From WHTI01 sp046715095 (GTDB taxonomy: Bacteria > Actinomycetota > CADDZG01 > WHSQ01): DNA of 5,915 bases. The stretch is taken from assembly GCA_046715095.1 (NCBI GenBank), contig JBKJZQ010000067.1, forward strand, positions 1 to 5,915, read 5' to 3'. Below the pieces are notes generated by a model. It made no database searches and had not been told where the DNA came from. It was given only the letters and a program-made list of their open reading frames with translations. Both the position numbers and the translations under genes were made by a program. This document shows, piece by piece, positions 1-4,637 of this stretch (its first letter is position 1; each line of letters starts with the position of its first letter).

Positions 1-549
1 CGCCACGAGGTCGCGGATCGCACCCCACATGACGACCCGGCTGCGGGGGTCGAGGCCGGTGGTGGGCTCGTCGAGGAACAGCACCTCGGGAGCGGCCACC
101 AGCGCGGCGGCGAGGTCAAGACGGCGGCGCATCCCGCCCGAATAGGTCTTGGCCGGACGGTCAGCGGCCTCGTCGAGTTCGAAGAGCTTCAGGAGCTCCC
201 GAGCGCGGTCCCGGGACTTGGTCTTGCCGAGGTGGTAGAGACGCCCGACCATATCGAGGTTCTCGAACCCGGTCAGGTGCTCGTCGACCGCGGCGTTCTG
301 GCCCGAGAGCCCGATGCGCTCCCGCACCTGGTCGGGGTCGGCGATCACGTCGACGCCGGCGACCTCGGCCGAGCCGGAGTCGGGCTCGAGAAGCGTCGTG
401 AGGATGCGCACGGCGGTCGTCTTACCGGCGCCGTTGGGGCCGAGGAGCCCGAGGATGGTTCCCTTGGGAACGACGAGGTCGAGCCCGCCGAGTGCGGTCA
501 CGTCGCCGTACCTCTTGACGAGTCCGGAAGTGCGAATCATGTCTGTCAT
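1..549 (-). CDS. DrrA-type ABC transporter ATP-binding protein (3' partial)
   Basis: This is the nucleotide-binding subunit of an ABC exporter of the daunorubicin-resistance (DrrA) type. It would hydrolyse ATP in the cytoplasm to drive a separately encoded membrane permease. The 183 visible residues show Walker A GPNGAGKTT at 37-45, a Q-loop Gln at 84, the signature YSGGM at 136-140 followed by RRRLDLA, and Walker B VLFLDE at 156-161 with catalytic Glu161, then PTTGLDP. Full-length family members are about 310-330 residues, so the C-terminal part and probably the partner permease lie beyond the left edge. The ATG at 547-549 is chosen because AGGGGG (555-560) sits 5 nt upstream; a second ATG three codons later is less well placed. 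The gene follows the HMGL-like gene after 150 bp, which suggests its own promoter. The ABC family call is secure, the substrate is not known, and DrrA-like ATPases also serve antibiotic, lipid or peptide export. Confidence 0.93.
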   Translation of the reverse strand, partial: MTDMIRTSGLVKRYGDVTALGGLDLVVPKGTILGLLGPNGAGKTTAVRILTTLLEPDSGSAEVAGVDVIADPDQVRERIGLSGQNAAVDEHLTGFENLDMVGRLYHLGKTKSRDRARELLKLFELDEAADRPAKTYSGGMRRRLDLAAALVAAPEVLFLDEPTTGLDPRSRVVMWGAIRDLVA

Positions 550-554
550 GGACA

Positions 555-560
555 CCCCCT
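555..560 (-). promoter_or_regulatory. Ribosome binding site of the ABC ATPase gene
   Basis: The minus strand reads AGGGGG and is separated by 5 nt from the ATG at 549. It supports the first of two closely spaced in-frame ATGs as the start. Confidence 0.6.
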
Positions 561-570
561 AATGATCGTG

Positions 571-631
571 AGCCTGGTCTCACCACTTGCAGGTCGGCAG
601 GCTACAGGCCTCGTGTGACGGTTTCTGTCAC
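571..631. promoter_or_regulatory. Inverted repeats upstream of the ABC ATPase gene, possible operator region
   Basis: The 150-bp gap before the ABC gene contains three short inverted repeats. GTGAC (615-619) and GTCAC (627-631) are separated by 7 nt. AGCCTG (571-576) and CAGGCT (598-603) are separated by 21 nt. TGGT-CTC-ACCA (575-585) is nested in the second. No T-run follows them in either direction, so an intrinsic terminator for the HMGL-like gene is unlikely. A regulator binding site is possible, because exporter operons of this type are often controlled by a TetR or MarR repressor, but none is encoded here. Arms of 4-6 bp arise by chance in GC-rich DNA, so this is tentative. No convincing -35/-10 pair was found. 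Confidence 0.25.
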
Positions 632-699
632 CTCGGCGACAACTGCTGGATCGTCCTCAAAATTCCTCACCGGCGCCACTTTCCACGACTGGCGCGCTC

Positions 700-1611
700 C
701 TAGCTGAGCCTCGGACCCTCCTTCAACCCTTTCCCCGGCAGGTCGCCTTCGATGAACGACTGGGCGATGCGGCCGGCCTCGATCAGGGCCTGAAGGTCCA
801 CGCCGGTGCTGATGTCCATGTCGGCCAGCATGTGAACGAGGTCCTCGGTCGCGATGTTGCCGGTCGCCCCCTCGGCGTATGGGCTCCCACCCATGCCCCC
901 GATCGAGGCATCAAAGTAGTCGACGCCCATCTCGAGCGCGGTGAGGACGTTGGCGAGACCGGTGCCCCTCGTGTCGTTGAAGTGCATGTTGAGGGTGACC
1001 TCGGGGGCGTCCTTCTGGAGCGCGGCAATCACCTCACGCACGCGCCGGGGTGTGCCCATGCCGGTCGTGTCGCCGTAGGAGATCGTCGTGATGCCCTCTT
1101 GGGTCAGCCAGCGCGTGACCTCGACGACGCGCGGCGGCGGGACGTCGCCCTCATACGGACAGCCGAACGCGGTCGAGATCGTTCCTTCGACCGGGATGCC
1201 CGCGGCCGTGGCGAGCTCGACGACGTCGCGCACCCTAGCGAGCGAATCCTCGACCGTGACGCCGGTGTTCTTGAGATTGTAGGAGTCGGTCGCCGCGGTG
1301 AACACCTGAACGCCGTCGACACCCACCTCGGCGGCGATCTCGGCCCCCTTCCTGTTGGGCACCAACGCCGAGTAGAAGACCTCGGGGTTCCGAGTGATGC
1401 CGGCCCACACCTCGCGCGCGTCGGCCATCTGGGGGATCGCCTTGGGGCTGACGAAGCTCACAGCCTCGATGCGCGGAAGCCCGGTCATCGATAGCGCATC
1501 GATCAGGCGGATCTTGTCGGCGGTCGAGACCTCGGCCTTCTGACTCTGGATTCCGTCGCGCGGTCCGACCTCGCGGATGGTGACCTCGAAGGGATAACCG
1601 GCTTGGTTCAC
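700..1611 (-). CDS. HMG-CoA lyase-like protein (DRE-TIM metallolyase family)
   Basis: This 303-residue protein has the length and plan of 3-hydroxy-3-methylglutaryl-CoA lyases, which split HMG-CoA into acetyl-CoA and acetoacetate in leucine or mevalonate breakdown. Visible family marks are EVGPRDGIQ at 14-22 (Arg18 and metal ligand Asp19), IEAVSFVSP at 48-56, STAFGCPYEG at 146-155, SYGDTTGMGTP at 178-188, HFNDTRG at 210-216, and GGMGGSPYA at 238-246 followed by ATGNIATEDLVHM with Asn252. Two expected active-site residues differ. The HxH metal motif is H210-F-N212, and the catalytic Cys of the GLGGCPYA signature is Ser243. The protein may therefore act on another acyl-CoA or have altered activity. 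The start is GTG at 1609-1611, because an in-frame TAA lies four codons upstream (1621-1623); the ribosome binding site there is poor. The gene lies 27 bp after the 132-aa Cys-motif gene on the same strand, so co-transcription is possible. The family is firm and the exact reaction uncertain. Confidence 0.9.
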   Translation of the reverse strand: MNQAGYPFEVTIREVGPRDGIQSQKAEVSTADKIRLIDALSMTGLPRIEAVSFVSPKAIPQMADAREVWAGITRNPEVFYSALVPNRKGAEIAAEVGVDGVQVFTAATDSYNLKNTGVTVEDSLARVRDVVELATAAGIPVEGTISTAFGCPYEGDVPPPRVVEVTRWLTQEGITTISYGDTTGMGTPRRVREVIAALQKDAPEVTLNMHFNDTRGTGLANVLTALEMGVDYFDASIGGMGGSPYAEGATGNIATEDLVHMLADMDISTGVDLQALIEAGRIAQSFIEGDLPGKGLKEGPRLS

Positions 1612-1638
1612 CCTGCGAGGTTATCCGCTGGGAATCCT

Positions 1639-2037
1639 CTACCGAGGGGTGGTCTGCTCCGGAACGACACCGAGCAAGCCCCCCAGGGTCGCGGCGACGA
1701 CCTCCGGGCTCCGCAGGGAACCCACGATGGCAAACCCTCCCTCCAAGCGGGGTGGGTCGACTTGCCCCTCCAGCACGACCACCGAGGGTGTCGAGGAGGC
1801 AGTCGCACAGCGCGCGAGTGGGATGCTGGCCGTTGGCTTCCTTCGAACATCGAGGTAGACAATGGCCGCCGCGGCAGAGTCCCGCAGGATGCAATAATCA
1901 CCCGACAGAAGCGGACAGCGGGCCCGGGCAGGACCCGCGCAGGTCCGCACCTCCCACCCGTCAGCCGCGATGGCCCAGGACAGAGGCTCGCATTGCTCCG
2001 GCCTGCGTCCCACGATCACGACGTGTTCGGTAGTCAT
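1639..2037 (-). CDS. Cys-motif protein with degenerate receiver-like fold (132 aa)
   Basis: I cannot assign this protein to a named family. Its strand pattern resembles a response-regulator receiver: a hydrophobic strand HVVIVG at 5-10, WEVRTC at 28-33, AIVYLD at 58-63, PSVVVLEG at 84-91, and FAIVGSLRSPEVV at 102-114 leading into a final helix. The receiver's N-terminal acidic pair and the conserved Lys are absent, so normal phosphotransfer is unlikely. Between strands 2 and 3 it carries C33-A-G-P36, then CPLLSGDYC with Cys41 and Cys49. The same motif occurs in the 129-aa protein upstream (2617-3006), which is the main reason to regard both as real genes. The start is ATG at 2035-2037, with GGAGG 5 nt upstream and an ATGA overlap with a preceding 23-codon ORF. 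The reading frame stays open further upstream, but that part reads into the neighbouring gene and has no good start. A metal-binding or redox role for the cysteines is inference. Confidence 0.7.
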   Translation of the reverse strand: MTTEHVVIVGRRPEQCEPLSWAIAADGWEVRTCAGPARARCPLLSGDYCILRDSAAAAIVYLDVRRKPTASIPLARCATASSTPSVVVLEGQVDPPRLEGGFAIVGSLRSPEVVAATLGGLLGVVPEQTTPR

Positions 2038-2105
2038 GCACCCCTCCACTCCACCACCAGACCAATCGAGCACTGGCCCTCCTGACGTTTGCTCGTTACA
2101 GACAT
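2034..2105 (-). CDS. Small ORF of 23 codons, translationally coupled to the 132-aa gene
   Basis: An ATG at 2103-2105 is preceded by a strong ribosome binding site and opens a 23-codon frame beginning MSVTSKRQEG and ending IGLVVEWRGA. Its TGA stop overlaps the ATG of the 132-aa gene in an ATGA arrangement. It begins 23 nt after the stop of the 163-aa gene, so it fills the gap between two operon members. The peptide has one Cys, no signal peptide and no recognised family. It could be a leader peptide whose translation delivers ribosomes to the next start, or a genuine microprotein. The signal placement is what supports it. Its length gives no statistical weight, so the product remains hypothetical. 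Confidence 0.45.
   Translation of the reverse strand: MSVTSKRQEGQCSIGLVVEWRGA
2043..2047 (-). promoter_or_regulatory. Ribosome binding site of the 132-aa gene
   Basis: The minus strand reads GGAGG within GTGGAGGGGTGC, 5 nt before the ATG at 2037. It fixes the start of the 132-aa protein and lies inside the last codons of the small ORF, as expected for coupled translation. Confidence 0.6.
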
Positions 2106-2110
2106 GCCTT

Positions 2111-2116
2111 CCTCCT
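2111..2116 (-). promoter_or_regulatory. Strong ribosome binding site of the 23-codon ORF
   Basis: The minus strand reads AGGAGG followed by the 5-nt spacer AAGGC and the ATG at 2105. A near-ideal Shine-Dalgarno sequence at this position is the main evidence that translation starts here, about 70 nt upstream of the 132-aa gene. Confidence 0.6.
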
Positions 2117-2128
2117 GCGTAAGGTTGC

Positions 2129-2620
2129 TTACCTGTCGGGTGATGTCGGATCGGTGTCGAAGGCCCGGAAGTCATCGGCTGAGATCTGCTCGAGGAACTC
2201 CCGGAATTCTTGGATGTCTTCACCGGCGCGGGGAAGGTCGTGGGGTTGATCGCCAAGCGAGGTCTCGATAAGTAGGGGAAGGCCGGTCAGGTCGGCGAGA
2301 AGCAATGCGGACACGAACGGGATTGGCTGAGACCGCGTGTCGGAGGGATCCCGGCGGATCAGGATTGCCCTCAGCCGCCCCCGGTCGCGCCCAACCTCGA
2401 TCCGAGCGTTGTCGGCGGCCCAGCGGTGGAGCACCCGGGCAATGCGCGTTCTACAAGAAGGGTGTCGAGCGCGACCCAGGAGCTGAGCTTCCGAGTGCGT
2501 GATCCTGACCCCGATCGCGGGACCGGGCCAGGCCAATAACGCGACGACCAGATGGCCGCAACCGGGGCATCGCTGCACCCGCCAGTCCGCTACGGGCATC
2601 ATCCCGGTTTGATTCCTCAC
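2129..2620 (-). CDS. CxxC protein with DUF151 (bifunctional nuclease)-like region (163 aa)
   Basis: The N-terminus carries one CPGC pair (Cys18, Cys21), as in a half zinc knuckle. The rest follows the plan of the DUF151/bifunctional-nuclease family. VRITHSEAQLL at 38-48 is in the place of the family's WIGPFEAQAI-type segment. A helix-strand region with GRLRAILIRR at 81-90 follows. QPIPFVSALLLADLTGLPLLIE at 98-119 matches the segment where DUF151 has a conserved Asp and SDA-x-ALA. The tail FREFLEQISADDF at 139-151 closely resembles the usual end of that domain. The characteristic PSDA motif is not preserved (PFVSALLLA instead), so nuclease activity is doubtful. The start is GTG at 2618-2620, which overlaps the stop of the 129-aa gene as GTGA, a strong sign of translational coupling. 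The coding frame is convincing. The family match was made by eye and is tentative. Confidence 0.7.
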   Translation of the reverse strand: MRNQTGMMPVADWRVQRCPGCGHLVVALLAWPGPAIGVRITHSEAQLLGRARHPSCRTRIARVLHRWAADNARIEVGRDRGRLRAILIRRDPSDTRSQPIPFVSALLLADLTGLPLLIETSLGDQPHDLPRAGEDIQEFREFLEQISADDFRAFDTDPTSPDR

Positions 2621-3006
2621 GAATCCGTCTCCGACTCGACCTCTGCGGCAAACGCGTCCAGCGCGGCCGGACCGATCGGTGGGGTGAACACCTCAAAGAG
2701 GTGGAGGAGGTGCGCCCAACGCACCTGCTGCTCGGCGCTCACCACGACGCGGATCGGGACATCGAGGAGCTTCACGTACTTCGCGAGGATCCGGCGGTGC
2801 TCGGCGCGGTCGAGGTCGAGTTGGAAGAGGACGCCGTCGGCGGCCTCGATCTTGGCACAGGGTTTGCCTTCCAGCAGGGGGCAGCCGTTCACGTGGTCGG
2901 GGCCGCAACAGCCGATCACCGGCGTCTCCACTCGCCTGAGGAAGTCCTTCTCCCAGTCGAGCGCCTCGGGATCATGGTTGACATCGAGAATCACCGATGT
3001 CCTCAT
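2617..3006 (-). CDS. Cys-motif protein with receiver-like fold (129 aa)
   Basis: This protein is not assigned to a named family. It opens with the strand TSVILDVNHD at 3-12, has a second strand TPVIG at 28-32, then Cys33 and Cys34 in CCGP, His38, and CPLLEGKPC with Cys42 and Cys50. ADGVLFQLDLDR at 56-67 forms a likely third strand ending in Asp64, PIRVVV at 84-89 a fourth, and VFTPPIGPAALDAFAAEV at 106-123 the last strand and helix. This order resembles a receiver domain with a cysteine-rich insertion before strand 3. No Lys sits at the usual receiver position, so it is probably not a standard phosphoacceptor. The ATG at 3004-3006 has AGGAGGTG 7 nt upstream. It is the first gene of the minus-strand cluster and overlaps the 163-aa gene by GTGA. 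It shares the C-x-G-P...CPLL-x-G-x-x-C motif with the 132-aa protein two genes downstream. Metal or redox sensing is a guess from the cysteines. Confidence 0.8.
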   Translation of the reverse strand: MRTSVILDVNHDPEALDWEKDFLRRVETPVIGCCGPDHVNGCPLLEGKPCAKIEAADGVLFQLDLDRAEHRRILAKYVKLLDVPIRVVVSAEQQVRWAHLLHLFEVFTPPIGPAALDAFAAEVESETDS

Positions 3007-3013
3007 GCTGTTT

Positions 3014-3021
3014 CACCTCCT
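3014..3021 (-). promoter_or_regulatory. Ribosome binding site of the 129-aa gene
   Basis: The minus strand reads AGGAGGTG, a full match to the anti-Shine-Dalgarno, 7 nt before the ATG at 3006. It marks the start of the first gene of the Cys-motif cluster. The 115 bp between this gene and the divergent plus-strand SRPBCC frame must hold the promoter, but no clear -35/-10 pair was recognised. Confidence 0.65.
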
Positions 3022-3121
3022 AGTTACAGGGTGGGCGGCGGCCAGGCTCCGAAATAGGGCCGAAGGTCACGCCGTGTGGAGGCCGAACGGCGGCCGACCA
3101 CTGCGAGCAAGAGGGGGAGGG

Positions 3122-3532
3122 GTGTCGGTCTTTCCGAGGAACTCATCGAACGCCTCGCCGTTTACGCGGAGCTGCCGCCACAACGTTGAGATCGTTGTTG
3201 AACAGGAGTTCGTCGTAGGCGGGCTCTCTTTGCCGGCGGCTGCCGGGAGGACGAGCGCGGTCGGAGAGTACGTGGAGGTTGACCCTCCTCGCAGGGTGGT
3301 CTTCACCTTCGGATGGGAAGGCGACGAAGTCGTTCCTCCGGGCTCTTCAACGATCGAGATCACGCTCGAGCCTTCGGGCAGCGGCACGCTGGTTCGCCTC
3401 GAGCACAGCGGCCTGCCGGAGTATCGCACCGCACAGCACGGCGAGGGCTGGGTCCACTACCTCGAGCGACTCGAGGTCGCCGCGACCGGCGGAGATCCCG
3501 GCCCCGACCCCTGGGCCCAACCCGTCGAGTAG
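3122..3532 (+). CDS. SRPBCC/AHSA1-domain protein, N-terminus missing or altered
   Basis: The C-terminal two thirds is clearly an SRPBCC (START-like, AHSA1 subgroup) domain, a small hydrophobic-cavity fold. VGEYVEVDPPRRVVFTFGW at about 48-66 gives the central strands. A PPGSSTIEITLEP stretch follows, then TLVRLEHSGLP, and the long helix GEGWVHYLERLEVAA ending GDPGPDPW. Family members are usually about 140-160 residues and begin with a strand and helix containing an 'A-P-x-x-V-W/F...LTDP' pattern and an aromatic 'WW' or 'WF'. Nothing like that is seen in this frame upstream of about residue 30. The start given is GTG at 3122 after a purine-rich AGGGGGAGGG. TTG at 3230 and GTG at 3272 are alternatives. 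It may be a 5'-truncated or frameshifted remnant. The VOC gene follows after 39 bp on the same strand, a common pairing in actinobacteria. Substrate and role are unknown. Confidence 0.6.
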   Translation: MSVFPRNSSNASPFTRSCRHNVEIVVEQEFVVGGLSLPAAAGRTSAVGEYVEVDPPRRVVFTFGWEGDEVVPPGSSTIEITLEPSGSGTLVRLEHSGLPEYRTAQHGEGWVHYLERLEVAATGGDPGPDPWAQPVE

Positions 3533-3561
3533 TTTCGATCATGCAAGCAAGTACGACGCCA

Positions 3562-3567
3562 AGGAGG
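3562..3567 (+). promoter_or_regulatory. Ribosome binding site of the VOC gene
   Basis: AGGAGG lies 4 nt before the ATG at 3572 and supports that start over the in-frame possibilities downstream. Confidence 0.6.
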
Positions 3568-3571
3568 AGAG

Positions 3572-3925
3572 ATGGCCCCTGCACCGGTAGTTCACTTCGA
3601 GTTCTCGACCAAGGACCCGAAGTCCCTGCAGAAGTTCTACGGCGAGGTCTTCGACTGGAAGATCAACGCCAACAACCCGATGGAATACGGGATGGTCGAC
3701 ACCGGCGAGGGAGGATGCGCCGGCGGCATCGGCGGGGTACCCGACGAGAAATATCCCGGTCACCTCACGATCTACGCGATGGTCCCGGACCTCGAGGCGA
3801 CCCTGAAGGAGATCGAAGCACGGGGGGGCAAGACCCTCATGGAACCGATGGAGGTCCCCGGCGGGCCGACGATCGCCATGTTCTCCGACCCGGCCGGCAA
3901 TGTGGTGGGCCTCACCAAGGCTTGA
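3572..3925 (+). CDS. VOC family (glyoxalase-fold) protein
   Basis: This is a complete 117-residue protein of the vicinal oxygen chelate superfamily, which includes glyoxalases, dioxygenases and resistance proteins built from paired beta-alpha-beta-beta-beta units. VVHFEF at 6-11 carries the usual first-position His8. SLQKFYGEVFDWK at 18-30 is the typical first helix. GGCAGGIGGV follows at 47-56, then HLTIYAMVPDLEATLKEIEARGG at 64-86, and the second module ends FSDPAGNVVGL at 104-114. The Glu that normally follows GNV as a metal ligand is Gly113, as in the non-canonical 'GNVVGL' subgroup, so classical glyoxalase I activity is unlikely. The ATG has AGGAGG 4 nt upstream. The gene follows the SRPBCC frame by 39 bp and probably shares its transcript. 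It converges with the response regulator gene. The superfamily assignment is firm and the substrate unknown. Confidence 0.92.
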   Translation: MAPAPVVHFEFSTKDPKSLQKFYGEVFDWKINANNPMEYGMVDTGEGGCAGGIGGVPDEKYPGHLTIYAMVPDLEATLKEIEARGGKTLMEPMEVPGGPTIAMFSDPAGNVVGLTKA

Positions 3926-3968
3926 ACAGCCACAGGATCGGGACCCTCGGTCGGTGTCTGGGGGGCAC

Positions 3969-4637
3969 CTAAGAGGCGGGATCCTCGAGGCGATAGCCCG
4001 TGCCCCGCATGGTGCTGATCGCGTCGCTGCCGAGCTTCTTGCGCAGGTAGCCGACGTAGACGTCGACCACGTTCGAGCCGGGGTCGTAGTCATAGCCCCA
4101 GACGTTGCTGAGGATCTGCTCGCGTGTCAGTACCTGTCCCGGATGGCGGAAGAACAATTCGGCCAGCGCGAACTCACGCGCACTCAGCTCCATCGTCTTC
4201 TCTCCCCGGACCAGTCTCCTGGTGCGCAGATCCAGCGAACAGTCGCCCGCCTTCAGGAGCGTTTCCTCGGGAGACCTGTCCTCGCGCAGCCGGACTCGCA
4301 CCCGGGCCAGCAGCTCTTCGAAACGGAACGGCTTGGTCACGTAGTCGTCGGCTCCACCCTCGAGGCCGGCGACCGTGTCGGTCACGCCGTCTCGAGCCGT
4401 GAGGATGATCACCGGGGTCCTCTTGTCGTCCAGTCGAAACTCCTCGAGGACCCCGAAGCCGTTCTTGTCGGGTAGCCCGATATCGAGGATCACGAGATCG
4501 AAAGCACCTCCGCGGGCGAGAGCCAGGCCGTCGTTACCGGTGGCCGCCACGGTCGTCGCGAAACCGTTCGACCGCAGTCCCTTCTCGAGGAACGACGAAA
4601 TGCGTTCCTCATCCTCGATGATCAGAACCTGATTCAC
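3969..4637 (-). CDS. OmpR/PhoB-family response regulator
   Basis: This 222-residue cytoplasmic transcription factor takes a phosphoryl group from the kinase encoded just upstream and binds DNA through a winged helix. The receiver (about 1-118) has acidic residues Glu8 and Asp9 in VLIIEDEE, phosphoacceptor Asp52 in LVILDIGLP, Thr80 in IILTAR, and Lys102 in YVTKPF, so all switch residues are present. The C-terminal trans_reg_C domain (about 128-218) contains LSAREFALAELFFRHPGQVL at 151-170, TREQILSNVWG, then SNVVDVYVGYLRKKLG at 188-203 and RGTGYRL at 211-217. The start is GTG at 4635-4637, which overlaps the kinase stop as GTGA, so translation is coupled. The frame stays open far upstream, but that extension is the kinase gene read out of frame. 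The length is normal for the family. Target genes cannot be told from the window. Confidence 0.95.
   Translation of the reverse strand: MNQVLIIEDEERISSFLEKGLRSNGFATTVAATGNDGLALARGGAFDLVILDIGLPDKNGFGVLEEFRLDDKRTPVIILTARDGVTDTVAGLEGGADDYVTKPFRFEELLARVRVRLREDRSPEETLLKAGDCSLDLRTRRLVRGEKTMELSAREFALAELFFRHPGQVLTREQILSNVWGYDYDPGSNVVDVYVGYLRKKLGSDAISTMRGTGYRLEDPAS

Noticed and set aside
832..1494. A 220-codon plus-strand frame
   Set aside because: It is antisense to the HMG-CoA-lyase-like gene, whose motifs are unmistakable. The frame has no recognisable domain and is typical of GC-rich shadow frames.
1639..2256. Upstream extension of the 132-aa protein to 205 residues
   Set aside because: The extra 73 residues overlap the 163-aa gene out of frame and have low-complexity Ser/Pro composition. 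The ATG at 2037 has a good ribosome binding site, so the shorter form is preferred.
3076..3189. A 37-codon plus-strand frame containing GLSEELIERLAVYAELPP
   Set aside because: The segment looks protein-like, but no family was recognised, no good ribosome binding site precedes the GTG, and it overlaps the SRPBCC frame. It may be a relic, so it is mentioned only under the SRPBCC finding.
2552..3532. A 326-codon plus-strand frame ending in the SRPBCC domain
   Set aside because: Its first 190 codons run antisense to the 163-aa and 129-aa genes, which have ribosome binding sites and a GTGA overlap. Only the part after about 3122 has domain support.
3926..3968. Possible bidirectional terminator between the VOC and regulator genes
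   Set aside because: Only 3-4 bp stems such as GACC-CTC-GGTC were found, with no T-run on either strand.
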